Of a stretch of 64,000 nucleotides of DNA, positions 31,275 to 42,459 are shown piece by piece. The translations under genes and the position numbers were made by a program. The notes under the pieces are model-generated. The model saw nothing but the letters and a program-made list of their open reading frames with translations, made no database searches and was not told where the DNA came from. Source of the DNA: Phanerochaete sordida (lineage: Eukaryota > Basidiomycota > Agaricomycetes > Polyporales > Phanerochaetaceae); the NCBI GenBank assembly GCA_019973155.2, contig BPQB01000002.1, positions 806,001 to 870,000 of the forward strand. The letters run 5' to 3'. The stretch's first letter is position 1. Each line of letters begins with the position of its first letter.

Positions 31275-33384
31275 CTATGAGAGATGCGCCTCGACGTGCT
31301 CCAGCGTGCTGAAGTATATGGCGAGTGCCTCGTTCTCCGTGATTTGCTGCGTATCAAGCCTACCGTACGAGGGTAGCGTGCGGTGGTCCTGCAGTTCGTC
31401 CGGTTCCAGGTCACTGATGTCGCTGCTGTCGTAACTGGAGCTCTCCGAGCTCGACGGACAGTAGTCAGAGTCGGCGTCCGAGCCTCCGTCGTCTTTACTG
31501 GTGCTCTCATCTTCGCCGTACAGCGGGCTGTGGTACAGCGCGAGCTCGCTTGGGCCATCCTTGATCGTGAGCCCGTAGTAGTTGTGGATGTGGATGAAGT
31601 CCCGGGGGAGGTTGTGCTGCGGCGAGAAGATGTACGAGAGCTCGGGCGCCCAGCGGAGGAGGTAGATGTCGACGTAGCGTACATGCTTCCAGCGCGATCC
31701 TTCATGATATTTGAAGCTCTTTGTCACCGCCGGCGCGGGGCGCAGTGAACCCTTGACGATGAGGTCGACGTGATCTATGGACCGCGAGAAGATGGGGGAC
31801 TTGCGGAGGAGCTTCGCCTGCTCGGGTGACGCCACCCGGATCGCGAGGAACTCAAGGTTCGGGCACAGCTCGAGCACGCGCAGCTGCGCCTCGAACTTGG
31901 CATTGTCGACCGGCCAGTCTAGGTTGGCCCCGAAGTCGACGTTCAGGAACTTCGAGCCGTGCTGCTTGAATAGGCTCGTGAGGTTTGCTTCCACTTCCTT
32001 CGTGAAGGTGAGCTCGGGCCTGAAGCGTATGGCTTTGAGTTTGGGCATGTTCCACCAGTGTGGAATGTGGAAGTATGGGTCGGAATGAGACGACCAGAGC
32101 GTCAGAGTCTCGAGGCGATTGAAGGGGAGAGGGAAGACTTCTACATTCGCTGACGAGGACCCGGCATAGATTGCGAATGACAACACAGTCCGTAGAGGAA
32201 GCTCGGTATCAAGAAGAGCGAGGAATCCGGGTTTGAATTGGCTTGGATAGTCGTCGTTATAGATGCCAAGGTGCAGGATCCGTTGTGGTAGAGGTAGATT
32301 GGTATAGGAGCCGTCACCGCCAAAACTTGTGAACAAGGAAGGGATGGAGCCGGGGCCCAGTATGGGACAGACTGGGAAGGCCCCTTGGAAGGAGAGCCCG
32401 ACGAGGTAGGGGCAATAATCGATCAGGTCTACCAGGCTGTCGCGAACAATGCGGAGCATGGAGTCGGGGACGTCGCAGCAGAGTGTGATGTTCCGCACGA
32501 TGACGCCGAAACGATGTGGGGACGACCGGACTGTCCTCGACAGCGCGATGATCTGGCCCGGTCTTCGCAGCACCACGTCGACGTACAAACGTAGCATCGC
32601 CGCTTCATGCCAGGCCTTTGACACGTATGCGACTGTCTTCAGAGTCCGCATAGCGGCACACCAGGGGCTCTGGGGTCCGTATGTCAGGGAGTACGGGAGC
32701 AGGCGATGTGGGGGTGTGACATAGTATAGAATACGTGTCATGACGCCCCGATCTATGTCCTGCAGGCCCGTGGGCTGGGCAGGCGTAGACTCAGCTGGCT
32801 TCGCGGCCGACCCCGTTGCCGCGGAACTCTGCGCTGATTGCAAGGGCAGCCGCTTGATTTCTTTCTGAAGAGGGATAAGTTGCATCCACGTTGTATGTTT
32901 ACGTGTTTCTCACCACCGAGGAGAGGTCGGGTGTGGCAGAACCTCGTGCTGCCATGAGGGTCGGCTCGAGCTTGCCATTCTTCTGGGCGGACTTGCCGTT
33001 CGAAGATAAGCGGTACTTCTCTCTCTCCAGCTCGGTTAAAAGCCGAAGCCTCCAGCCGTCGAGGCCTGTGCTCTTGGCCTTGTACCGGCCGTTCTCGTAG
33101 TGCAGTCTTTCGATCTGCCTCCGCATGGCATGAGTTAAGGCTTCTAGCTGAAGCTCCCTATCGCGGAGGGTTATCAGCTCCTTGAAGACGCTTTGTATGC
33201 TTCTCTTCTCCTCCAGCAAAGACAGAACCTCCTTGTCGGGCTGATCGCCGTCCTTGAGAGGTTCCACGTAGATGTTGCATCCTTGGAATGGGCGCTGGCC
33301 TTCAGAAGTGGATAATCCGCGGAAGTCCTCCATGATCTTAGGCATGGGAGCCCAGACGGATGGCGGTGGCGGCTTCGCAGTCAT
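31275..33384 (-). CDS. Coiled-coil/F-box protein, paralogue 1
   Basis: Exons 33384-32914 and 32864-31275 (intron 49 nt, GTGAGA...CTTCAG, phase 0) give 686 aa. Exon 1 is a coiled-coil region (KEVLSLLEEKRSIQSVFKEL, then LRDRELQLEALTHAMRRQIE). Exon 2 carries an F-box-like segment at about 190-260: ILYYVTPPHRLLPYSLTYG, then LKTVAYVSKAWHEAA, LYVDVVLRRPGQ and RTVRSSP. A leucine-rich, LRR-like body follows, with a YYGLTIKDGPSELAL block, a long Ser/Asp-rich acidic tail and a final ENEALAIYFSTLEHVEA. F-box proteins usually recruit substrates to SCF ubiquitin ligases; that role is inferred. It is first of three tandem paralogues on the same strand. Confidence 0.8.
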
Positions 33385-34066
33385 TGCGTCCTTTCAGAGT
33401 ATTGGAGAGCACTTCAATGGGCTTCGTGTCGGCGTACCGACTGCGAGGTAAGACCGCCAGGTGAGTCACACGCTCGTCTGGTAGGTGCGGTAAACACCAC
33501 AGTTCCTGCTTCAGTCGCGGGATATCTGAGCAAGATTTATCACGACCGTCTGGAGAAACACAGACCAAACAAGAACGAAAAATGTAGAGTCTGTCGTTGT
33601 GGCGACGTTCGTACTCGACAACGTGGCACGAGCTAAGCCTGGTCACTGAGCGTCTACATGTCAACCTCATGCGTGGCAGGCGCGGCGCAGCACATCAAAG
33701 GCAGATGGCGCGATACGCTCAGCATGCAAGCAAGTATTATGTGTAAAGTTACTGGTACATTCGAAGGGCTTTTGCCTGGAACACATCCTCCTCGTCACTG
33801 GTTCCGATTGACCTAACGCTCACCCCATCATGGCAATGGCAGTTCTGAGCATGCACAGACTGCAATTCGCGTCATGATAGTAGACTACGAGTCCATGTTT
33901 ATGCACATCACGGCGACGATATTGTGAGCAAACTAGAAAATAATACGAGCCAAAAAAGAAGGATCAGGATGTACTCAGCTCAAAATACAGGCTGTCAAGT
34001 AACAGCAGAGCCAGAGAACTTGGAGAAGAACGAAGAAAATCTGGCAAGCGGCTTTCGTGGGACTGT
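33385..34066. other. Intergenic between F-box paralogues 1 and 2
   Basis: The stretch holds the promoter of paralogue 1 and the 3' region of paralogue 2. A 110-codon minus frame (33338-33670) overlaps the start of paralogue 1 and has no domain; it is not annotated as a gene. Confidence 0.45.
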
Positions 34067-35584
34067 CTACTCTTCCAGGGTGTCAGCATAGATAGTAAGA
34101 GCTTCATTCTCGCTCAATGGTTCTGGCTCGCCATCGCTCTCTGATGCCTCCGTCGAAAGGTCGTCCGATTCTTCGTCAGAGTCCGAAGGTTGGTATTCGG
34201 AGCCGCCGTCATTGTTAGCATCCTCGTCGTCGCCGCCCTCCTTTGCTGCTTTGTCGTCGTCGCTAGCTTTTAGTAACTCAACCTGTGAGGCATTGTCTCC
34301 CCACAGGTCCGCATTGAAGACCAGTTCGTTCTTGGTATCCCAAATTTGAAGACCGTAGCAATTCATCTCGACCACTTCCGTATCGCTTCTCGCCGGGAAG
34401 ATGTAGGTGGCCTCAGGTATCCACGTCAATAACTGCTGATCGAGGTACCGGATGCGCTTCCACTTCGCTTCGCGCACGAAACCAAGAAGATGGTGGGGGT
34501 CTTCGCTGCACAGCAGCACGATAACGACCTCGACGAGCGGCACAGGTTTCTTCCACAGCGGAAGCCCCGCCATGTAGTTCCACATGCCCTCGTGCGTCCA
34601 TCCAGGGCTCGGCGAAACTTGCAGAACGAGGTGCGCGAGGTTCGGCAGGAGGCATGCCGCCGCGGCCTGCTGCTCTATGGACGTGGGGTCGAAGGAGAAA
34701 TGTTTGCCGCCCCCGAAGTCGAGGTTCGTGATCGTCTCGGCATGGTTTTTGCAGAACACGATGAGAGTGGCACCAAATGCGCGAGTGCAAATGAGCCCTG
34801 GCCTAAAGTGAAGGGCTCTCAGCTTCGGCAGGTCCCATGAGGGAGGCAACTGGCCGTCCTTATTATCTGCCGACTGCGACGTCCAGACGGTCAGGGTCTC
34901 CAGCTGCGGGAAGGAGAGCACAGATCTATCGAAGTCGAAAGGTAAAGAATTCGCTGCGATGGATAAGGAACTGAGATGAGAGCACTGGTTGAGAAATGGC
35001 TCCAGGTACGGGAAGGGCGGCTTCGGGTTGCTGAAATGTTGGCCATCGGCCAATCCGAGATGCGAAATTTTGGATGGTACAGGCGAGGCAAAAATCGCGT
35101 GCGAAGCTGACCATTCGTGGGACTCCACTGGACTAATGTACTCTTCCTGAAACGTGAGCGAGCTGAGGTTAGGGCATTGTTTGACGATGTACGCCACGCT
35201 GTCGAGAGTGGTACGCAGCCAGGCGTTCGGGATAGCACAGGTAATCGCGATGCTGCTGACATGTCGCGAGAAGACTTCTGGCGAAGAACGGAGTGTTCTC
35301 GCAAGTGCTGTGGCCTGACCAACGCGGCGTAGGACGACGTCGCGATACAGTAGCCCATGCGCCGCCGCATGCCACTCTTTGCACACGAGGGCGATAGTTT
35401 TGAGCGTCCGGATCATGTGGCACCAGCGACTTGCAGGGCCGTTGGAAAGGGAATGGTGTAGCAAGCCTAGAGGTGGTAGCAGAGACTCGAAGGCACATCG
35501 TAGAACTTCGGCAGGTATACGTATTCGACGCCGGTAAGGGTGGAGAGCGTTGACAGGCGCGGTGTGGGCCTTTGGACAGTCCAT
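34067..35584 (-). CDS. F-box protein, paralogue 2 (no coiled-coil exon found)
   Basis: Single exon, 505 aa from the ATG at 35584. The F-box-like segment is near residues 20-105: RIPAEVLRCAFESLLPPLGL, then RTLKTIALVCKEWHAAA, LLYRDVVLRRVGQ and RTLRSSPEVFS. An LRR-like body, CYGLQIWDTKNELVF and an acidic tail ending ENEALTIYADTLEE follow. It aligns with paralogues 1 and 3 throughout. Unlike them, it has no coiled-coil N-terminal exon in the 330 bp upstream. A GTACGT...CTTAG intron-like stretch just upstream (about 35620-35655) could be a 5' UTR intron or the relic of a lost first exon. The function is inferred as an SCF adaptor. Confidence 0.8.
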   Translation of the reverse strand: MDCPKAHTAPVNALHPYRRRIRIPAEVLRCAFESLLPPLGLLHHSLSNGPASRWCHMIRTLKTIALVCKEWHAAAHGLLYRDVVLRRVGQATALARTLRSSPEVFSRHVSSIAITCAIPNAWLRTTLDSVAYIVKQCPNLSSLTFQEEYISPVESHEWSASHAIFASPVPSKISHLGLADGQHFSNPKPPFPYLEPFLNQCSHLSSLSIAANSLPFDFDRSVLSFPQLETLTVWTSQSADNKDGQLPPSWDLPKLRALHFRPGLICTRAFGATLIVFCKNHAETITNLDFGGGKHFSFDPTSIEQQAAAACLLPNLAHLVLQVSPSPGWTHEGMWNYMAGLPLWKKPVPLVEVVIVLLCSEDPHHLLGFVREAKWKRIRYLDQQLLTWIPEATYIFPARSDTEVVEMNCYGLQIWDTKNELVFNADLWGDNASQVELLKASDDDKAAKEGGDDEDANNDGGSEYQPSDSDEESDDLSTEASESDGEPEPLSENEALTIYADTLEE

Positions 35585-35917
35585 CCGGCGAGTTGTGGCC
35601 TGCTGGCCATCAGTGCTAAGTGAGCTTGCAGAGGATGCGCTTCACGTACCTGTGCAAGTCCTACCTGGTCCTGAACAAGCTCGGGAGTCGTGACGCTATA
35701 GGCGCGCTTTCATAAAGAGGCGTTGCGTTAGACGCGCCGCTGAGCTCCTTCGCAGGAAGACACAGAACAAGGTAGACACGTATATGTATGCCCACCGAGG
35801 AATAAAGCTGTCAGATCCAAGGTATAGATGTACACTTCATAGATGATACTATAGTCACAGTGCGGATAACGCGAGAGACTGATCGTCAAGAACATGGATC
35901 CGAGGGCACGATGTCTG
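35585..35917. other. Intergenic between F-box paralogues 2 and 3
   Basis: The stretch holds the promoter of paralogue 2. It includes a possible 5' UTR intron (minus GTACGTGAAG...CACTTAG) but no coiled-coil-coding exon. Confidence 0.45.
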
Positions 35918-37938
35918 TCATGCATCGACAATACCGGCATAAACGGCGAGAGCTTGCTCTTCGGTCAGATCTTCAAGCTCTTCTGACTCGACGTCACTCT
36001 CGCCTTCATCGGTGACAAAATCTTCAGAGACATCCGACTCGTACTGATACGAAGAATCGCTGGTGTTAGAGTCACTGCCATCGTGACTTTCGCCGTCCTC
36101 GACGTCCGTGGTCGCAGATCCTGAGGGTCGTCCCCAATTCTCATCGACCAGAGCGAGGCAGTCGGCGCTCTCCTCGATCTTCAGGCCGTAGCAGTCCATA
36201 ACGCGCGGTTCGACCAGTGCTTCGTCTGAAACGGGGAAGAGGTATGGGAGGTCGGGGATCCATGTGAGGAGCGCGATCTCGAGGAAGCGTACGCGCTTCC
36301 ACGCCGAGCCGCGCACAAGGTCGCCGAGCGGACATGACTCGCGGTCTTCGTCGGGCTTGATGGTGACCTCGACGAGAGCGAGAGGCATGTCCCATATCGA
36401 CGACGCCTTCACCACGGCCCAGACTTCTTCGCGAGGGACCACGGGGCGGGGAAAATGGGAAGCCCCGGAGATGCACAGGATGAGATGCTCGAGGTGTGGA
36501 CAAAGACTGGCTGCATGGAGCTGATGCCCGAGGGACGACAACGTCAGGGAACACAAGATGTCGCCTCCGAAGTCGAGCTCTCTGAGCGTGCCTGCGTAAC
36601 GGGCGCAGAAGCTTGCAAGGCGCACTCCGAGGTCGCCTACGCAGCCGAGCGCAGGTCGAAAGCGAAGAGAGGCGAGCTTTGGTATTTCCCACAGCAGCGG
36701 CAAGTTTTTGGAGGCGCCTTCACCGCTGCCGTAGGACCAGATTGAGAGTGTCTCCAGTCGAGGAAAGTGGAGCGTCAGGGTATCGTCCGTTTCTGGCAGC
36801 GAGCGCGAGGAAATTGACAGCGATGTCAAATGCGAGCACCAGCTGAGCATTAGAGCCAGGGAAGAAAAGGACGTGCAGAAGTCTTGCCAGGAGGCGGCAT
36901 AAAGGTGCCGCTCGTCAAATAAACCCAGATGTTCGACGTTATGAGGTATCGTCAAGGGACTCAAATTCCTGTATAGGACTGGCAACGGCGTGCTGGGGGA
37001 ATAAGCGCGTTCGTGATAGACTGGTCGGAAGACGAATGCATTGAGATTGGGGCATTGTTGGAGGATTGAGGTCAAGCTTTGGCGCGTCACGCGCGTCCAG
37101 CGCTGCGGGATAAAGCAAGTGACCATGACGCTGCGGACGTATGGCGAGAACGTCTGGGGCGCAGATCGCAGCGTGCTTGCGAACGAGAGGATTTGGCCGA
37201 CTTCGCGAAGGTGAACGTCGCGATACAACAACGGGTACGCCGCGGCATGCCACGACTTGCAGACGAGTGTGACGGATTTGAGGTCGCGGATCATCTTGGA
37301 CCATCGGAGTCCAAGCCCATCTGTGTTTGAATGGTGTACCAAGCCCGCGGGGAGGGACAAATGCTCCAGGACACAGCGTAGTGCAACTACATGAAGTCCA
37401 CGCCATCGCGGGCGCAAAGCGTTGACAAGGTCCAGGAGTCCTTCGCAGCGTTGGATCTCGTCCCTAGCATCTGCCTGTCCGTGTGGCAAATCGCGTACTG
37501 GCGATGAGTATACGTAGTGTGTCACATAGAATCTTTGCGCACCTCCGCGAGCCTCTCAGCAAGGGCTGCCTGTCGCTCTAAGCACTGTATCCTGCGCTCC
37601 AAGCTGTCATCCCCCATCGTAGCGAGTTCCTTCTCCAGCCGTCCGCACTTCGACTTCGAGCGGTTGAGCTCCGTGTCGAGCTGCGCCTTGAGGCGCGACA
37701 TGTGTCTGAGGTCGCTCTGGACCTGCAGCTTCTCTGCGGTCATCTGGAGCAGCTGCTGCTTGAGAGCGACGATGTCGCTGCCTTGAGCGCGGTGGCTGGC
37801 GCGAAGATGGACGAGCTCCTGTGCAAGGCTTCGCATATTTCCCTCTTCGTACACCGCGCGAATCTGCCTTTCGACCTCTGCTGGAGTCAATGTCGACATT
37901 ACTTTAGTGGTATCGGTTGGTCCGCTTCGCGTCGGCAT
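35918..37938 (-). CDS. Coiled-coil/F-box protein, paralogue 3
   Basis: Exons 37938-37543 and 37474-35918 (intron 68 nt, GTGCGC...GGACAG, phase 0) give 650 aa. Exon 1 is coiled coil (IRAVYEEGNMRSLAQELVHL, then DIVALKQQLLQMTAEKLQVQ, then LERRIQCLERQAALAERLAE). Exon 2 has the F-box-like part: VVALRCVLEHLSLPAGLVHH, then RDLKSVTLVCKSWHAAA, LLYRDVHLREVGQ and STLRSAPQTFS. The LRR-like body, CYGLKIEESADCLAL, an acidic tail and EEQALAVYAGIVDA follow. The start could also be Met14 (37899). The intron position and phase equal those in paralogue 1, so the coiled-coil exon is ancestral to the pair. Confidence 0.8.
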
Positions 37939-38558
37939 CGCAGCGGTCGAGTACCTGAGCGAAGGACCGAAGGTGGAAGAAACAGCGATGGCGGGTTTCA
38001 AAGAAAGCAATGAGCAAAAAGAGGGCGGTCCGCGCCCCCGCACGACGCGCCCACGTGCCGGACGCGCCTGTAATTAGTACTGTGCTCTGGTTCCTCTGGA
38101 TCAAGAAAGAAAAGAGATGTAGCAGGGTGATGTGTAGGAAATACGCAGTCAAATTGTAGGACGTTTTTTCGTGTTCGAGTCGAGAGTCGAGAGTGCTCAC
38201 AAAGGGGGCGCACGCCTCTTCCGTCACACTGACTTGATGATTCCCTTCGCGCGCGTTCCTCGGAGCTATAGCTGAGGGTTTCATACATACACTGCTCATT
38301 AATTCGCATCGCCCGCAATCGCGATACGATTGAGGCTTGGGACTCACAGGTCTGCCCACGGTGTGATTACATGGCCACGGGCTGCCCTTGAAACGCGCTG
38401 CGAGTAGCGCAGGTCGCAGGTCGAACGCCAGGACGGACGAAGGCAAGCTCGCCACGCACCCAGCCTCGTGGAGCGCAAATTAAACGACGTTATGGTTGCA
38501 CAAACTAGCAGCTCTAGTGCTCTACTCTACAGCATTCACTACCGCGGCACACGCGGCC
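37939..38558. other. Intergenic: promoter of F-box paralogue 3 and 3' region of ArgRS
   Basis: A 183-codon minus frame here (37904-38455) is unstructured and is not annotated. No other feature. Confidence 0.45.
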
Positions 38559-40613
38559 CTACATGCGCTCGAGGGGGCGGAGGGTGAGCAGACGCATCGC
38601 GGCGCCGAGGACGTCGCGCGCGGAGAGGTAGAGCCACATGCGCGCGCGGGCCTTGTCCGCGTCGGGCTCGCCCTTGACGATGACGCTCTCCCACGCGCTC
38701 GAGATCGCGTGCGCGAGGCGGAAGCAGAAGGTGACGACCGCGCTCGGCTCGGACGTCCGGAGCGCGGTCTTCACGACGTCGGGGTACGAGCCGAGCAGGA
38801 ACACGATGTCGCGCGCGGCCGGCGCGGTGAGCAGCTCCGTGTTCAGCGCGGCCGGCGCGGGCAGCGGCATCAGCTGCGGGTTGTTGCGCTCGATCGACGC
38901 GAGGCGGACGTGCGCGTACTGCAGGTACGGGCCGGTGTCGCCCTCGAAGGAGAGCATGCGGTCCCAGTTGAAGTTGTAGTTGTTGATCCTGGCGCAAGAA
39001 ATGAGCGCGAGAATAGCAGCATGCGGCGGCCACGCTTACCGCTTTGCAGCCATGTCCTGGATCTTGATGCCAGAAATACCAACCTCCTGGGCGATGTACT
39101 CCGGGTTGTCGATCGCAGCGTATTTCTCCTCGTTCTGCCTCATGTGCTCGTGCATGACTGACGACGCTTCCTGGATAATTTGGTCCAGGAAGACAACGGT
39201 ACCCCTACGGGTCGACATGCCGAGCACGAGGCCGTAGTTGATGTGCTCAATCCGGTCCGCCCACGGGAACTCCATGAGCTTGATGATCTTCATGAACTGC
39301 TGCATGTGGAGGTCTTGCTGGGAGGAGATGACGTAGATCATCTTGTCGAACTTGTGCTTTTCGTACCGCTCGACGGCACCGCCGATATCTCGGGTAAGAT
39401 AGATGGAGGTACCATCTCAATCGCAGCGTTAGCGAACATACTGCCTACAACTTAGCAGACTCACCTTTTTTCCGGAGGACCGCACGGCCCATCTTCCACT
39501 TCTCCAAGTTGACCAGCTTGGCACCCTCGTGATCCTCGATGAGGTTCAGCTCCTCGAGCCGCTGGATCGCCTTGTCCTGCCACTCCTTGCCGACCAAGCT
39601 CTCGCCGATGTACTCGTCGAAGTGGACGTTCAGGCGGTCGTACTCCTCCTCGTACTTCTTGACGGAGAGTTCCCGCCATTTCCGCCAGTTCGCAAGCGCA
39701 GACTCGTCGCCGTCCTCCATGCGCTTGAAGAACTTCGCGGCCTCGATCTTGACATTCGGGTCCTTCTCCGCGTCCGCGTTGACCTTGATGTAGATGTCGA
39801 GCAAGTGTTTGATGGCGTCTTTCTGGAGCTCCTCCTCGTTGCCGTACTTCTCGAAGCCAACTGCGATGAGACCGAACTGCAAGCTAGGTTAGAACAACGT
39901 CAGAGCACGGGCTGGAATGGCGATTACCTGGGTGCCCCAGTCACCGAGATAGTTCAGCGAGGTGACGTCCCAGCCGTTCGCCTTGTAGAGGTTCGCGAGG
40001 AAGGCACCGATGATGGTGCTGCGCAAGTGTCCGACGTGGAACGACTTGGCAATGTTTGGTGATGAGTACTCGATGAGGGCCTTCTTGCCCTTTCCGCTCG
40101 TGTTCGTGCCGTACTCGGGCTGGCCGGACGCGGTATTGTAGGTGAGGTCGTGTACTTGCGTGAGGACGAGTCGGGTTAATGACGAGGTGCGGCAGGTGAA
40201 GTGGAGGAAGGCCTTGTCGTGGACGACGTTCTCAATCCACTCGTCTGGTTGGAACTAGCGGGCATGTGAGCATGGCTGCACGCGACACGGTGCGCAGAGG
40301 GAGTCATCCGGAGGGTGACGCCGGGCTGCGGGCGAGGGTGCAAGGAGTCACTCACCCTCTCCAAGACTTTCTTTGCGAGCTCGTCCACCTTTCCTGGGAG
40401 ACGGAAGCGGGGAACGGCGACGGTGAAGTCAACACCCTTCTTGCCGTAGTCGACGCCCTGGTAGGCCTGCTCGACCGTGAGTGGTGGCAGTGCCTCCGAG
40501 ACGAGCTTCGCGATGGCCGTCCTGAACGAGTCGAGGACCGCACGCTCGGGCTCCGTTCCCGGGATCTGGGGAAGCTCTGGCATGTTCTTCAAGAACGAGG
40601 AGGTCGAAGCCAT
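38559..40613 (-). CDS. Arginyl-tRNA synthetase
   Basis: Five exons: 40613-40356, 40254-39928, 39876-39465, 39415-39040, 38988-38559, giving 600 aa; introns are 101, 51, 49 and 51 nt. It charges tRNA-Arg with arginine (class Ia; cytosolic and/or mitochondrial). An N-terminal additional domain occupies about 1-130. The HIGH motif is HVGH at 159-162 inside [18 protein letters not shown], preceded by VEYSSPN-like IEYSSPN. The catalytic insertion contains GDWGTQFGLI and [12 protein letters not shown], and [15 protein letters not shown] stands in place of KMSKS. The DALR-type helical anticodon-binding domain ends LTLRPLERM, the usual C-terminus. No strong organelle presequence is visible ([16 protein letters not shown]). 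Downstream is the F-box cluster; upstream is myo-inositol oxygenase. Confidence 0.95.
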
Positions 40614-41082
40614 GCTGCGAAAGTGTGCAGGGCGGTGTTTTGGGAGGACGTGTGGGCGGGTGGATGCGAGGGAAGTATGTACAAAGCGGAGGGCTAGGGA
40701 GAGTCTGGGGAAGCGGGGGGCCAAGATTGCAGCCACCTTTGAGCCTCTCGGGATTTTTGGCTGCAGGTTTCGAGTCAGGAATCGATCTCTCACTTTTCGG
40801 CGCTTCGTCGCGTCAATTGACCGAGAAGCTCGCTCCTCGCACCCGTGTCCGTATATGGTAACTGTAGTCATCCAGCCTGCATGTGAATACGTGCGGAATG
40901 CCCCAAAATACCCCGTAATATAGCCCTGGAGAGTACAATCTAGCATGTATGTGCTACACACAAATAATAAATTACTCCGATGTAACGCAGTGTCCCCAGT
41001 ATACCCCAAGAAGAAACCGGACTCTGAATGCCCTTCGTGCCGGGTATCGTGTGCAGGCGCAGGACGATCCATGTCGTGGTGT
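40614..41082. other. Promoter of ArgRS and 3' region of myo-inositol oxygenase
   Basis: The stretch is 469 bp between two minus-strand genes. No other feature is seen. Confidence 0.45.
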
Positions 41083-42459
41083 TCACCACTCGATGATCTC
41101 AGGGAAGAATTTGGCGATGAGACCCTGATAGTACGGCTTAACCTTCTCCGGATCAATCGGGTCGTCGCTCTTGCTATACAGGTCGTAAGGATTGAAAGCC
41201 CGGACAGCTTCTAATGCCCGCTGATCGTTGGCGTTAGTGAGGTGCATGTACGCCTCCTCCCGGTGCCATCTGCGAAACGCGCTGATGAGACCAGATAACA
41301 GCAGGCACTTCGGATGACTCACGGGTAGAAACTGTGGTACCGGATCATGTACAGCGCATCCTCCGGCAGGCTGCTTTGGTTCTTCAAAACGTTGTACAGG
41401 TACTGCGGCGCAAAGTGTGTCAGTTTCAAAGAGGGTTAAGCTCTGCACCTGACAAACCTCGTCGTGTCCCCATGAGAGCATGACGTTCTCAAGTCCGCAA
41501 TGAGGCGCATAGACACCATACTCCGTGGAATAGACAGGGTCGTAGTGGTCGGGGTTCCCCTTGAACGTGTCAGGGTAGATGTTCTTGTCCGAGAACCTGC
41601 ATCCAACGACAAAGGTGTCCTGCGGGTCCAGTAGGTGAGTTCAGAACGAGGCCGCTGCGGCGCAGAAAGAGGCGCACCCCGACAACGTCCCATTGGCCTC
41701 TGTGTGCCATTGCGTCAGCACGTTTTCTGCCTATCTTACACGCCGCACGTACTCAGAGCCAAAGATGTGCAAGAGCTTCCCGAGGTCATGGACGAGGCCC
41801 GCGACCTTTCTGCCTAGTGAGTTCCGTGACAGCCGCAGCGCACGCCAAGGCGCACCTGCATCCACTCGGGCTTCCCATCGCGCCGTATCGCCTCCGCCGT
41901 CTGGAGGAGATGCTCGATCTGCGATACGCTCGTCTGGGCCGCGGGTCAGCGCGGCGCCTCGGCAGGCACGCAACCAGTACTCACGTCCGGATCAGACTCG
42001 TCCACGAGCGTGTTCAGGAGCTCCATCGCCTCCCAGATGCCTGCGCGCGCGAGCGTCAGCGGTGCCACCCGGGCGGCGTGTGGTGGCGCACGCACCCATG
42101 CGCGCGCGCACCGTCTTCTTGAAGGCTGCACGGACGTTGATGTTGAACTCGACCGTCTGCTTCTCTGCGGGCGCGGTCAGCGGCGGCGCGTGGGTGCAGA
42201 GGCGGGGCGCCGCGCACCGTGCTGCTCCCTGTAGAATGACTTCACGCGGTCGCATGCATCCTCGTATTGCCGGAACTTTGTCTTGTCTTTGTCTGCGTCG
42301 AACGTCGAGGCGTCGTCCCAGGAGGGCGTTCCCTTCAGCTTGTTCACTGCGTAGGCACCGCAAGTTGAGCCTGCGACGCGCGCAAGCACGCGTGAGGGAC
42401 GCACCTTCGTCAATGGCGTCGCAGACCTCTTCCAGGCACTGTGCTGGCGGCGGGATCAT
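41083..42459 (-). CDS. Inositol oxygenase (MIOX)
   Basis: Ten exons: 42459-42405, 42370-42218, 42164-42096, 42040-41985, 41933-41856, 41805-41753, 41699-41678, 41619-41458, 41402-41323, 41269-41083, giving 304 aa, the family's normal length. The di-iron enzyme cleaves myo-inositol with O2 to D-glucuronate, the entry to inositol breakdown in the cytosol. All ligand motifs are present: GLVHDLGK (adjacent His-Asp), SWGHDEYLYNVLK (His), RYHSFYPWH (His) and FNPYDLYSK (Asp). Others are DPDTSVSQIEHLLQTAEAIR, EGQWDVVGDTFVVGCRF and the final YYQGLIAKFFPEIIEW. Intron 1 is only 34 nt; the others are 50-58 nt, one with a GTTTGT donor. A GTATAA box at 42571-42576 (minus) is ~110 bp upstream. Confidence 0.94.
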
